From NCBI GenBank assembly GCA_002021875.1, contig CP018627.1:3534001-3598000 (forward strand): 64,000 nucleotides of DNA. The letters are read 5' to 3'. The DNA is from Streptomyces hygroscopicus. GTDB lineage: Bacteria; Actinomycetota; Actinomycetes; Streptomycetales; Streptomycetaceae. Within the stretch, counting starts at the first letter, position 1. The number at the start of each line of letters is the position of its first letter. This document shows, one piece after another, positions 26,261 through 34,505 of the stretch. Made by a program: the position numbers and the translations under genes. Under the pieces are notes generated by a model. It ran no database searches and had not been told where the DNA came from. It worked only from the letters and a program-made list of their open reading frames with translations.

Positions 26261-26917
26261 ATGCCCCACAGCCAATCCTCTGCACAACGCGACAGCCCGG
26301 TCGGTGTACGCCTCGCGCGCGGAGCATCGCCGTGGCTCCTCCCGACCGTCGCCACCGCGGCGGTCAGTCTTGCTCGGGCCCGCCGCTCCGGACGCTGGAC
26401 GGCGGTCGCCGTGCCCGCCACCGCGCTCGCGGCGGGCATGCTGTGGTTCTTCCGCGACCCCGAGAGAGAGATCACGCAAGGCCGTGTGATCTCTCCGGCC
26501 GACGGTGTGGTGCAGAGCATCATGCCGTGGAAGGACGGGCGCACCCGCGTCGCCATCTTCATGAGCCCGCTCAATGTCCACGTCAACCGCGCCCCGCTGG
26601 CCGGCACGGTGACCTCCGTGGAGCACATCCCCGGCGGCTTCGTTCCCGCGTTCAACAAGGAGAGCGAGAACAACGAGCGGGTCGTCTGGCACTTCGACAC
26701 CGAGCTCGGCGACATCGAGATGGTCCAGATCGCCGGTGCGGTCGCCCGGCGTATCGTGCCCTATGTGCCACAGGGCACGAAGGTCGAACAGGGTGAGCGG
26801 ATCGGTCTCATCCGCTTCGGCTCGCGGGTCGACATCTACCTTCCCGAGGGTGTCGATGTCGCGGTCGAGGTCGGCCAGGCCACCACCGCGGGGGTGACAC
26901 GCCTTGACCGTGATTGA
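26261..26917 (+). CDS. psd: Phosphatidylserine decarboxylase, short Psd type
   Basis: 218 residues. The enzyme makes phosphatidylethanolamine from phosphatidylserine and self-cleaves to form a pyruvoyl group. The cleavage site is the GS in LIRFGSRVDIYLP near the C-terminus, as in the short Psd class. MLWFFRDPERE, SPADGVV and FMSPLNVHVNR are further hallmarks. An N-terminal membrane-seeking helix (WLLPTVATAAVSLA) is present. ATG 26261 is preferred over an in-frame start at 26171 because homologues begin near here and AAGG precedes it. The pssA start lies inside its 3' end. Confidence 0.93.
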   Translation: MPHSQSSAQRDSPVGVRLARGASPWLLPTVATAAVSLARARRSGRWTAVAVPATALAAGMLWFFRDPEREITQGRVISPADGVVQSIMPWKDGRTRVAIFMSPLNVHVNRAPLAGTVTSVEHIPGGFVPAFNKESENNERVVWHFDTELGDIEMVQIAGAVARRIVPYVPQGTKVEQGERIGLIRFGSRVDIYLPEGVDVAVEVGQATTAGVTRLDRD

Positions 26918-27764
26918 TCCCGACACACAGGCCGCCTGGGTCCCCGAGGCCGAGGTGGACGCCGTCGACGAGACGGACGACATGCCGCTGTCGACGCGAC
27001 TGTCGATAGCCGACACGCTGACCCTGGGCAACGCCACCTGTGGCTTCCTGGCGGTCTACTTCACCACCACCGGCGTCCTCATCCCGCACCTGACGGGCAG
27101 CGAGGACGGCGGGATGACCCGGCACAGCGCGGCGTCGGCCGTGATGCTGATGCTGCTCGCCTCCGTCTTCGACCTCTTCGACGGACTGGTCGCGCGGAAG
27201 CTGCGCAGCTCGGCGATGGGCGCGGAGCTGGACAACCTCTCCGACCTGATCAGCTTCGGCCTGGCCCCCGCGTACTTCGTCCTCGTCTGGGGCATGGTCT
27301 CCGACGACGCGTATCAGCGGGTCTCGGTGGTGGGCGCGATCGTGGTGCTGCTGGCGGTGGTGCTACGGCTTGCCAGATTCTCCTGTGTCACGCTGCGTGA
27401 CGGCGTCTTCCAGGGCATGCCGAGCCCCTTCGGCGCCCTGACGGTGGTCTCGGTGGTCCTGCTGGGCCTGCCGTTCGTGCCGACGCTGCTCGCGATCATC
27501 GGCGTCGCCTGGCTGATGGTGAGCCGGGTGGAGTACCCCAAGCCGCGCGGCCGGCTCGCGGTGGCCATGCTCGGCTGGATCGTCACCAGCATGGCGCTGC
27601 TGGCGGCCTGGGCCTTCGAGGCCCCCGGCGGCGAGCTGCTGCTCCAGTCGGCCTGCGCCCTGCAGGTCGTCATGGGCGCGGTGATCCCCCTCTTCGCCAC
27701 GGCCCGCCGGGTGAACGCCTTCCGTGACAACCGCCGTGAGGCGAGGGCAGCGCAGCTGCCGTAG
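26904..27764 (+). CDS. pssA: CDP-diacylglycerol-serine O-phosphatidyltransferase
   Basis: 286 residues, an integral membrane enzyme with about seven helices that makes phosphatidylserine, the substrate of Psd. The CDP-alcohol transferase signature is intact as DLFDGLVARKLRSS followed by G and two spaced aspartates in ELDNLSD. The start is TTG 26904 (GGGGG 9 nt upstream) or GTG 26910. Either one overlaps psd by 8-14 nt, so the two phospholipid genes are translationally coupled. A very strong terminator hairpin ends the transcript. Confidence 0.93.
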   Translation: MTVIDPDTQAAWVPEAEVDAVDETDDMPLSTRLSIADTLTLGNATCGFLAVYFTTTGVLIPHLTGSEDGGMTRHSAASAVMLMLLASVFDLFDGLVARKLRSSAMGAELDNLSDLISFGLAPAYFVLVWGMVSDDAYQRVSVVGAIVVLLAVVLRLARFSCVTLRDGVFQGMPSPFGALTVVSVVLLGLPFVPTLLAIIGVAWLMVSRVEYPKPRGRLAVAMLGWIVTSMALLAAWAFEAPGGELLLQSACALQVVMGAVIPLFATARRVNAFRDNRREARAAQLP

Positions 27765-27782
27765 CGGCCTTCGGCCGCACCT

Positions 27783-27835
27783 GCCGGATGGGGTGGGCCC
27801 GAGCATCGCGCTCGGGCCCACCCCATCCGGCTTTC
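27783..27835 (+). terminator. 22-bp perfect-stem terminator after pssA
   Basis: The arm 27783-27804 is the exact inverse complement of 27810-27831, with a 5-nt loop (ATCGC) and TTTCCCC next. It begins 19 bp after the pssA stop and should stop transcription completely. It is symmetric enough to act on the opposite strand too. Confidence 0.9.
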
Positions 27836-28013
27836 CCCGGCCCGCCCGCGCAGCGCCTTGACCTCGGGTACCACCCGGCCAGCCCTCGTGCATCACCGAC
27901 TTGCGCGCCGCGCCAGTCGTCCAGGTCGACCGCCACGAGGCGGCGAGCCCACCAGCCGTCGCGTGGGGGTGGGTTTCCCGCGCGGGCCCACGACGTCCGG
28001 GGGACGACTGGCG

Positions 28014-28397
28014 TTACGGCCCGACGTCGAGGATGCGCACCGTCCGCCCTTTCCACTCGTCCGCCGCGGCCGTCGCGACCCTCGCCCCATCGGGGCGCTC
28101 TGGGGTCGGCTGAGCAACGTAGGACGTATGGGCAATCGCCCACCCGGCAGGGTCGCGCGCCACCGCGAGGGCAGCAGGCAGGTCCAGGTCCAGGATCCTG
28201 AGGCTGGGCAGAGCCGCGAGGTGCTCGGCCGTCCCAGGTCGGGCGCGGTCGGCCTCGACAAGGGCACAGGCGGGTGCGTAGAGGAACCAGCCCGGCTCCG
28301 CGTGAGCCCGGTGGACCAGGCGGGAGAGCAGGACATTGCCCCGCCCGGCGGCCACCATGGCCGTGTCGTCCAAAACGATGTGCAGAACGTCGGTCAC
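28014..28397 (-). CDS. PIN-domain-like toxin of a VapBC-type pair
   Basis: 127 residues from GTG 28397, which overlaps the antitoxin stop as GTGA. Acidic residues occur where PIN ribonucleases hold metals: VLDDTAM at the N-terminus, CALVEADR in the middle and PDGARVATAAADEW near the C-terminus, with a final VRILD strand. The match to the PIN fold is by pattern only and the fourth acidic position is uncertain. Size, overlap and operator point to a toxin-antitoxin module that cleaves RNA. Flanking DNA shows no mobile element. Confidence 0.65.
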   Translation of the reverse strand: MTDVLHIVLDDTAMVAAGRGNVLLSRLVHRAHAEPGWFLYAPACALVEADRARPGTAEHLAALPSLRILDLDLPAALAVARDPAGWAIAHTSYVAQPTPERPDGARVATAAADEWKGRTVRILDVGP

Positions 28398-28651
28398 CGG
28401 GGAGCCGCCTCACCCAGACGCCGGTCCAGGTCGGCGTCGAGGTCTGCGATATCGGCTTCGCTCGGGTCGTATCCGTTCCACTCACGCAGCACGGCGCGCG
28501 CCTTCTCGGCTCGCTCGGCGCGCTCGGCGGGGGTCAGCGCGGTCTCGGCAATACGAGCCAGGTAGGCCCGTAGCGAGAGCCCCTCGGCTGCCGCTATCTC
28601 CGCGAGCCGGTCTCGCGCCTCTGCGGGGATGCGGATGTTGGCGTCGGCCAT
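28394..28651 (-). CDS. Ribbon-helix-helix antitoxin
   Basis: 85 residues from ATG 28651, behind a strong AAGGAG site. The N-terminus ANIRIPAEARDRLAEIAAAEG followed by LSLRAYLARIAETAL is a ribbon-helix-helix DNA-binding unit (strand, helix, helix). The C-terminal half is acidic and charged (AERAEKARAVLREWNGYDPSEADIADLDADLD), as expected of a segment that folds onto the toxin. It very likely represses its own promoter through the palindrome at 28687. Confidence 0.75.
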   Translation of the reverse strand: MADANIRIPAEARDRLAEIAAAEGLSLRAYLARIAETALTPAERAERAEKARAVLREWNGYDPSEADIADLDADLDRRLGEAAPR

Positions 28652-28686
28652 GACAAGGCTCCTTCTGCTCATGACGGAAAGCGTAC

Positions 28687-28710
28687 GGGTACGTACCCAC
28701 ACCCGTACCC
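28687..28710. promoter_or_regulatory. Autoregulatory operator of the toxin-antitoxin pair
   Basis: GGGTACGTACCC (28687-28698) is a perfect 12-bp palindrome, and a second CGTACCC half-site follows at 28704-28710, 12 bp after the first CGTACCC. It lies 36 bp upstream of the antitoxin ATG, the usual place for RHH autoregulation. Confidence 0.65.
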
Positions 28711-28732
28711 AACTTCCTCGAGCCGATAAGCC

Positions 28733-29992
28733 TCAGGTCAGGAAGTCCGTCGCCAGGCGTTCTGCCGCGCGTTCCAGGAGGGGGCCGGCCTCCGCGATGC
28801 AGCGGGCCGGGTCCGGCTCCAGGTCGGTGAGGGGGTAGGCGCGGCGGATGCCCGCGTTGCCCAGGGCCACCGGGGCGAGGGCCAGACGGCCGCAGACCGC
28901 GACCACCTCGATGCCCCGCGCCCGGGCCGCCGCCGCGACGCCCGCCGGGGCCTTGCCGTGCAGGGTCTGCTCGTCCAGCGAGCCCTCCCCCGTGATCACC
29001 AGGTCCGCGCCCTCCAGCGCGGCGGGGAAGCCGAGGACGTCGAGCATCACCTCGATGCCGGGGCGGAAGGCCGCGCCCAGGCCGACGAGCGCGCCGAAGC
29101 CGATGCCGCCCGCCGCGCCCGCGCCGGGCGCGAGGGCGTACTCGGCGGCCGAGGCCCCGACCGCGCGCTCCAGGACGCGTACGTAGTGGGCGAGGGCGGC
29201 GTCCAGGGCCGCCACATCGTCCTCGCCCGCGCCCTTCTGCGGGCCGTAGACCGCCGCCGCGCCCTTCGGGCCGGTCAGGGGGTTGTCGACATCGCTGGCC
29301 AGGACGGTCTCGGTGTCGGCCAGGCGCGGGTCGAGGCCGGACAGATCGGCCGTGGCGAGGTCGCGCAGCGGGCCCCCGCCCGGCGCCACGGGCGTACCGT
29401 CCTCGCGCAGGAAGCGCGCGCCGAGCGCGCTGAGCATCCCCGCGCCGCCATCCGTCGTGGCGCTGCCGCCGACGCCGAAGACGATCGTGCGGGCGCCCGC
29501 GTCGAGCGCCGCGCGCAGCAACTCGCCGCTGCCGTACGTGGTCGCGGTGAGCGGCGCGAACACCCCGGCCGGCAGATGGCGCAGCCCGGACGCCTCGGCC
29601 ATCTCCACCACGGCCGTGGTCCCGCGCAGCGCGTACGCCGCCGTCACCGGCGCGCCCAGCGGCCCGGTGACCCGCGCCTCGCGCCGTTCGAACCCTGCCG
29701 CGACGGCCGCGTCCACCGTGCCGTCCCCGCCGTCGGCGACGGGCAGCGCCGCGATCCGCAGCCCCTCGCCGCCTTGGGGCGCGCCGCGGCGCAGCCCCGC
29801 CGTGACGTGCTCGGCGACCTCCACCGCCGTGAGCGAGCCCTTGAACTTGTCCGCGGCGATCAGTACGCGCTTCGGGGGCGTCGCCTGCCCCTCCGCCCAC
29901 GTCTTGGTCTCTGTCGCGGCCTCTGCCTTCGAAGCGTCCGTTACGTCTGAAGTCTCCGTAGCGCCCGAAGTCTCCGTCGAAGCGTCCGTCAC
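28733..29992 (-). CDS. Glycerate 2-kinase (GlxK/GarK type)
   Basis: 419 residues. The body opens with KRVLIAADKFKGSLTAVEVAEHV and contains LPVADGGDGTVDAA, GVGGSATTDGGAGML, LASDVDNPLTGPKGAA and DLVITGEGSLDEQTLHGKAP, all diagnostic of this kinase family, which makes 2-phosphoglycerate from D-glycerate. GTG 29992 is chosen because GAGGAG lies 8 nt before it. The first 35 residues are a Thr/Ser/Glu-rich tail that is not part of the fold. It can feed carbon from glyoxylate into glycolysis, which may connect it to the ethylmalonyl-CoA genes nearby. Confidence 0.92.
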   Translation of the reverse strand: MTDASTETSGATETSDVTDASKAEAATETKTWAEGQATPPKRVLIAADKFKGSLTAVEVAEHVTAGLRRGAPQGGEGLRIAALPVADGGDGTVDAAVAAGFERREARVTGPLGAPVTAAYALRGTTAVVEMAEASGLRHLPAGVFAPLTATTYGSGELLRAALDAGARTIVFGVGGSATTDGGAGMLSALGARFLREDGTPVAPGGGPLRDLATADLSGLDPRLADTETVLASDVDNPLTGPKGAAAVYGPQKGAGEDDVAALDAALAHYVRVLERAVGASAAEYALAPGAGAAGGIGFGALVGLGAAFRPGIEVMLDVLGFPAALEGADLVITGEGSLDEQTLHGKAPAGVAAAARARGIEVVAVCGRLALAPVALGNAGIRRAYPLTDLEPDPARCIAEAGPLLERAAERLATDFLT

Positions 29993-30091
29993 CTTGGTAA
30001 CTCCTCGCATTCGCACAGGCGGTCGCGCCGCTGTGACCCTATCCGGCGCGGGCTCACCGGTACACCCACCTCATATGGGTACACCTGACCC

Positions 30092-31168
30092 ATGGCCCTC
30101 AGCGGGAGCGCACTCGCGGACCGGATCCACGGCGGCTGGCTCGGCCGGATCGCCGGGAACATGCTCGGCAAGCCCATCGAAAACGGCGACTACTGGACCC
30201 GCGACCGCATCGACCGGTATCTGCGCCGCGCCGACGCCCTGCCGCTGACCGACTACCTCCCCGCGCTGGAGCCGCCGCCCGACCCGGTGGAGTTCGCGCT
30301 GCGCCCCGAGTGGCAGAGTTGCGTCCGCGGCCGGATCCACGGCAGCTGCCGCGACGACGACGTGGACTACTCCGTCCTCGGCCTGCACCTGCTGGAGACC
30401 CACGGCCGCGGCTTCACCACCGAGCAGGTCGGCGAGGTGTGGCTGCTGCGGCTGCCGTATCTGCAGACCTTCACCGCCGAGCGGGCCGCCTACCGCAACC
30501 TCACGGCCGGGGTGAAGCCGCCGCTCAGCGCGACCCTCGACAACCCCTACCAGGAGTGGATCGGCGCCCTGATCCGCGCCGACGTCCACGGCTGGGTCAA
30601 CCCCGGCGATCCGCACCGGGCCGCCGCGATGGCCCGCCGGGACGCCGTCCTCTCGCACACCGGCAACGGGGTGTACGGGGCGATGTGGGCGGCCGCGCTG
30701 ATCGCGGCCGCGTTCACGGCGGACGGTCCGCGCGCCGCCGTCGCGAGCGCCCTGGACCGGATCCCGCCGCGCTGCCGACTGGCCCGTACGGTGCGCAGGG
30801 CCGCGTCCCTGCACGACGCGGGCGTGGCGTGGGCGGACGCGCTCGCCCAGCTGGAGCTGGAGACCGCCGGGCTGCCCTGGATCCATGTCGTCCCCAACGC
30901 CGCCGTTCTTACGGCCGGACTGCTCTACGGCGCGGGCGACTTCACGACGACGATCGCCCTGACGGTGCGCGGCGGTCTGGACACCGACTCCAACGGCGCC
31001 ACGGCCGGGTCGGTCGCGGGGGTGCTGTGCGGCGCGGCGGCCATCCCGCGGCAGTGGACCGAGCCGCTGGAGGACCGGGTGCGCAGCGCCGTCTTCGGCT
31101 TCGACGGCGCCCGCATCAGCGACCTGGCGGCCCGTACGCACCGGCTGGCGGTCGCATCGGAGCGCTAG
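30092..31168 (+). CDS. ADP-ribosylglycohydrolase-family protein
   Basis: 358 residues, all helical. The two metal-binding signatures are present: RDDDVDYSV at about residue 87 and GGLDTDSNGATAG near 300. The N-terminal GGWLGRIAGNMLGKPIE is also typical. Family members remove ADP-ribose from proteins or hydrolyse related bonds with magnesium. The substrate here is unknown. The ATG lies within a short inverted repeat (ATGGGT at 30075, ACCCAT at 30088) that could affect initiation. It converges with the TetR gene, with only six bases between stops. Confidence 0.88.
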   Translation: MALSGSALADRIHGGWLGRIAGNMLGKPIENGDYWTRDRIDRYLRRADALPLTDYLPALEPPPDPVEFALRPEWQSCVRGRIHGSCRDDDVDYSVLGLHLLETHGRGFTTEQVGEVWLLRLPYLQTFTAERAAYRNLTAGVKPPLSATLDNPYQEWIGALIRADVHGWVNPGDPHRAAAMARRDAVLSHTGNGVYGAMWAAALIAAAFTADGPRAAVASALDRIPPRCRLARTVRRAASLHDAGVAWADALAQLELETAGLPWIHVVPNAAVLTAGLLYGAGDFTTTIALTVRGGLDTDSNGATAGSVAGVLCGAAAIPRQWTEPLEDRVRSAVFGFDGARISDLAARTHRLAVASER

Positions 31169-31174
31169 CCGGTC

Positions 31175-31984
31175 TCAGTCGGCCCGACGACGGTGTGGGC
31201 CGGCCGGATCGGCGATCCGGTCCAGCCACTCCCGCAGGAGGCCGCGTTCGGACGCGGTAAGGGCGTCGGTCCGGGGCAGTGCGGCGCGGAGGGTGACGGC
31301 GGCCGCGACGGGACCGGGTTCGGCGGAGGCGGGGGCGTCCGTGGTGATCGCCGCGATGGCCGCCTCGCGGGCGGTGCGGGACAGCTCCGGATCGCGGCGG
31401 TCCTCGGGCGTGGCGATGAGCGTGAGCGTCGTACCGCAGCCCGCCGCGTGGACGAGGGCCGCGGCGCGCTCCTCGGGGATGGCGAGCCGCCCCGCCTCGG
31501 CGATGCGCCGGATGAGCCGGGCGAGCATCTCGAAGGCGGCGACGGAGGCCGGCGAGGACACGCCGGGGCGGTGCCCGCCGTACATCAGCGAGTACAGCGC
31601 CGGGTTGGCCAGGCCGAGGCCGATGTGCAGATCCCAGCCGGCGCGCAGGTCCTCGACCGGGTCATCGGTGGGTTCCTCGGCGGTCTTGCTGCTCAGGTAC
31701 TCCGTGAAGCCGTAGGCGACGACCGCGTCGAGCAGGCCCTGCTTGTCACCGAAGAGCCGGTAGATGGTCGGCGGCTGCACCCCGGCGGCGGAACTCACCG
31801 CCCGGGTCGAGACGGCGTCGGGCCCGCCTTCGGACAGCAGCCGGGCGGCGGCCGTGACGATGCGTTCGCGGTGTCCGTCGCGGTCGCGGTTCGCGTCGTG
31901 GCCGCGGCTCGCGTCATGGCCACGGTTCGCGTCGTGGGTCCCGTCGCGGCTCCCGTCCACCGTGGTGACGTCCTCGCTCTCCAT
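31175..31984 (-). CDS. TetR-family regulator with repetitive His/Asp/Arg-rich N-terminus
   Basis: 269 residues. An N-terminal tail of about 35 residues is built from GHDANR/GHDASR-like repeats, encoded by imperfect 15-18-bp DNA repeats at about 31876-31960. The helix-turn-helix follows (RIVTAAARLLSEGGPDAVST, AAGVQPPTIYRLFGDK). The ligand domain resembles TetR_C proteins and carries MYGGHRPG. It is divergent from the NmrA-like gene with 92 bp between starts, so that gene is the probable target, through the inverted repeats at 31996 and 32023. Confidence 0.87.
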   Translation of the reverse strand: MESEDVTTVDGSRDGTHDANRGHDASRGHDANRDRDGHRERIVTAAARLLSEGGPDAVSTRAVSSAAGVQPPTIYRLFGDKQGLLDAVVAYGFTEYLSSKTAEEPTDDPVEDLRAGWDLHIGLGLANPALYSLMYGGHRPGVSSPASVAAFEMLARLIRRIAEAGRLAIPEERAAALVHAAGCGTTLTLIATPEDRRDPELSRTAREAAIAAITTDAPASAEPGPVAAAVTLRAALPRTDALTASERGLLREWLDRIADPAGPHRRRAD

Positions 31985-31995
31985 GCTTCCGACGA

Positions 31996-32011
31996 TAACA
32001 GAATCGCGTTA
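31996..32011. promoter_or_regulatory. Candidate TetR operator next to the regulator start
   Basis: TAACAGAATCGCGTTA has TAAC/GTTA inverted ends around 8 bp, 12 bp upstream of the TetR start. It resembles autoregulatory TetR sites but is short. Confidence 0.35.
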
Positions 32012-32022
32012 GCAGTCATTCG

Positions 32023-32058
32023 TTTCCGGTGATACGTTGACGGCGATATCACCGGAAA
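32023..32058. promoter_or_regulatory. 36-bp inverted repeat in the TetR/NmrA divergent region
   Basis: TTTCCGGTGATA (32023-32034) and TATCACCGGAAA (32047-32058) are perfect 12-bp inverted arms around a 12-bp centre. They lie 19 bp before the NmrA-like ATG, overlapping where its promoter and leader should be. This is either an operator for two dimers or a leader hairpin. Confidence 0.65.
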
Positions 32059-32076
32059 CAGCGAGGAGAAATCGCC

Positions 32077-32940
32077 ATGATCATCGTTACCGGAGCCAAT
32101 GGCCAGCTCGGCCGGACGGTCGCCGAGCGGCTGCTGAAGCGCGTCCCCGCCGGGGAGATCGGCGTCAGCGTGCGCGACGTGGAGGCGGCACGGGACCTCG
32201 GCGCGCAGGGCGTGCGCGTCCGCCGGGGCGACTTCGACGACCCGGAAACCCTCCCCCACGCCTTCGAGGGCGCCTCGCAGGTCCTGATCGTCTCGACGGG
32301 CACCACGGGCGAGGCCGCCGTCCGAGGCCACCGCGCGGCCATCGACGCCGCGGCGGCGGCCGGGGCCAAGCGGATCCTCTACACGAGCCACATGGGCGCG
32401 AACCCGTCCTCCCCCTTCCACCCGATGCCCGACCACGCCGCCACCGAGGAGGCGCTGCGGCGGTCCGGTGTCCCCTTCACCTCGCTGCGCAACGGCTTCT
32501 ACGCCTCATCGGCCCTGGAGCTGGTCAGGGCCGCGCTCGAAACGGGCGTCCTGGCCGTGCCCGAGGACGGGCCGGTCGCCTGGACCGCCCATGCCGACCT
32601 CGCCGACGCGGCGGTCCTCGCCCTCACCGACGAGGTCCTGGACGGCCTGAGCCCCGCGCTCACCGGCCCCGAGGTCATCGACATGGCCGGTATCGCGGAG
32701 ATCCTCACACGGCTGACGGGCCGCCCGATCCGCCGGGTGGTCGTCTCCGACGACGACTACCGCGCGCAGTTGGTCGCCCATGGCGCGCCCGAGTCGGCGG
32801 CCGACCTCCTCGTCGGCCTCTTCGCCGCCAGCCGCGATGGCGACTTCGCGCCGGTCGACCCCACGCTCGCCGAACTGCTCGGCCGGCCCACGGTGCGCCT
32901 GGAGGACTACCTGAAGTCGGCTGTCGCGCCGCCCCGGTGA
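32077..32940 (+). CDS. NmrA/QorB-like NAD(P)-binding oxidoreductase
   Basis: 287 residues of the atypical short-chain dehydrogenase type. It starts with MIIVTGANGQLGRTVAERLL (GxxGxxG cofactor loop), followed by SVRDVEAARDL, YTSHMGANPSSPF and LRNGFYASSALELV, close to quinone oxidoreductase QorB-type proteins. It probably reduces quinones or senses NADP. It is controlled, by position, by the divergent TetR protein. GAGGAG lies 9 nt before the ATG. Confidence 0.88.
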   Translation: MIIVTGANGQLGRTVAERLLKRVPAGEIGVSVRDVEAARDLGAQGVRVRRGDFDDPETLPHAFEGASQVLIVSTGTTGEAAVRGHRAAIDAAAAAGAKRILYTSHMGANPSSPFHPMPDHAATEEALRRSGVPFTSLRNGFYASSALELVRAALETGVLAVPEDGPVAWTAHADLADAAVLALTDEVLDGLSPALTGPEVIDMAGIAEILTRLTGRPIRRVVVSDDDYRAQLVAHGAPESAADLLVGLFAASRDGDFAPVDPTLAELLGRPTVRLEDYLKSAVAPPR

Positions 32941-33016
32941 CGTACCGGACCTAACCCCGGGCCCGGCCGGGGAAAGGCGCTCGCCGTCGGCCGTGCGGCG
33001 TGCGTACGCTCGCCGC

Positions 33017-33760
33017 ATGAGCAGCGAGACAACGCACCGGCCGCTGGTGGGGATCCTGAGCGGGGCGGGCATCTCCACCGACTCCGGGATCCCCGACTAC
33101 CGCGGTCCGCAGGGGCTTTGGCGGCGCGACCCCGAGGCCGAGAAGCTCGTGACGTACGAGTACTACATGACCGACCCGGAGATCCGGCGCCGCTCCTGGC
33201 AGATGCGGCGCGACAGCGAGACGCTGCGCGCCCGGCCCAACGGGGCGCACGAGGCCGTCACCCGGCTGGAGCGCTCGGGGGTGCCGGTGCGGGTGATCAC
33301 CCAGAACGTGGACGGGCTGCACCAGATCGCCGGGATGCCCGCGCGCAAGGTGCTCGAACTGCACGGCACCGCGCGGGCCGTGCTGTGCACCCACTGCGAG
33401 GCGCGGTCCGGGATGGAGGAGGCGCTGGAGCGGGTCGCGGCGGGTGAGGCGGATCCGGCGTGCCAGGACTGCGGCGGGATCCTGAAGTCGGCCACGGTGA
33501 TGTTCGGGGAGAGCCTCGATCCGGAGGTGCTGACCGAGGCGGTCGCGGTGGCGCAGGCGTGCGAGATCTTCATCGCGGTCGGCACCAGCCTCCAGGTCCA
33601 GCCCGCGGCCTCGCTCGCCGGGCTGGCCGCCGAGCACGGCGCCCGGCTGATCATCGTCAACGCCGAGCCGACGCCGTACGACGAGCTCGCGGACGAGGTC
33701 GTCCGCGAGCCCATCAGCACGGCTCTGCCCGCCCTGCTGGACCGCATCGCCGCGGGCTGA
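33017..33760 (+). CDS. cobB: Sir2-family NAD-dependent protein deacylase (CobB-like)
   Basis: 247 residues. [19 protein letters not shown] and [12 protein letters not shown] bind NAD, LELHGTA carries the catalytic histidine, and the zinc ribbon uses CTHC and CQDC. The terminal [12 protein letters not shown] motif is complete. Length and motifs match active bacterial sirtuins. From memory, the S. coelicolor counterpart in the same neighbourhood is called CobB2. The start at ATG 33017 is preferred over an in-frame ATG 24 nt upstream. Confidence 0.93.
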   Translation: MSSETTHRPLVGILSGAGISTDSGIPDYRGPQGLWRRDPEAEKLVTYEYYMTDPEIRRRSWQMRRDSETLRARPNGAHEAVTRLERSGVPVRVITQNVDGLHQIAGMPARKVLELHGTARAVLCTHCEARSGMEEALERVAAGEADPACQDCGGILKSATVMFGESLDPEVLTEAVAVAQACEIFIAVGTSLQVQPAASLAGLAAEHGARLIIVNAEPTPYDELADEVVREPISTALPALLDRIAAG

Positions 33761-33798
33761 TCTCTGACTTCAGCTTCAGCTGATCGCCGACTTCAGCT

Positions 33799-34302
33799 TC
33801 AGAAGAGGCCGGGCAGTTCTTGCCGCGACTCGAACTCCAGCAGCCGCCGCTTGCGGTCCAGACCGCCGCCGTAGCCGGTAAGGCTGCCGCTGGAGCCGAC
33901 GACGCGGTGGCAGGGGACGATGATGCCGACCGGGTTCTTGCCGTTGGCCAGGCCCACCGCGCGGGAGGCGGTCGGCTGGCCGATGTGGTCGGCCAGCCGG
34001 CCGTACGACCAGGTCTCGCCGTACGGAATGGCCCGCAGCTCGGCCCAGACGCGGCGCTGGAAGGGCGTGCCGTCCAGGTGCAGCGGCAGGTCGAACTCGG
34101 TCAGCTCGCCCGCGAAGTAGGCCGTGAGCTGGCGGATGGTCTCGGCGAAGGGGGCGTCGGCTGGGTCGCCGGGGCCGCCGAAGGTCTCCTCGGGTGGGCG
34201 GTGGCGCTGCTCGACCATGTAGAGGCCGGACAGGTCGGTGCCGGTGGCCACGAGGGTGAGGGGGCCGTAGGGGCTGTCGATGGTGGTGTGGGTGCGAATC
34301 AC
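33799..34302 (-). CDS. ogt: Methylated-DNA-protein-cysteine methyltransferase
   Basis: 167 residues from GTG 34302 (GAGGA 7 nt upstream). The active-site stretch VGIIVPCHRVVGSSGSLTGYGGG contains the acceptor cysteine, and PYGETWSYGRLA with ASRAVGLANGKNP forms the helix-turn-helix and asparagine hinge. The enzyme transfers alkyl groups from O6-methylguanine to itself in a suicide reaction. It lies 203 bp downstream of the AdaA-AlkA gene on the same strand, so adaptive-response control is likely. A 14-bp GACTTCAGCTTCAG direct repeat touches its stop codon. Confidence 0.93.
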   Translation of the reverse strand: MIRTHTTIDSPYGPLTLVATGTDLSGLYMVEQRHRPPEETFGGPGDPADAPFAETIRQLTAYFAGELTEFDLPLHLDGTPFQRRVWAELRAIPYGETWSYGRLADHIGQPTASRAVGLANGKNPVGIIVPCHRVVGSSGSLTGYGGGLDRKRRLLEFESRQELPGLF

Positions 34303-34505
34303 GGTGTTCCTCGGCGGCTCTGGTGTGTTGGGTGCGATGCGATGCGGGTCGGGCGGCTTAGCGGTGTAGCGGGGCGCCGTTTCGTTGCCGGGTGCGGCCC
34401 GGTGGCCGGTTTGTGCCCACCCGTTCCTCCCCCAGCTACCGCTGGGAGGTGCCCCCCTGCGGAACGATTGCCCACAAAGCGGTCCGCTCTCCGGCTGGAG
34501 GCGGG

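Noticed and set aside
27836..28013. Decayed coding sequence downstream of the PIN-like toxin
   Set aside because: The minus strand translates to a plausible WWARRLVAVDLDDWRGAQVG-like piece, but I could not match it to a family and found no start or frame-consistent extension.
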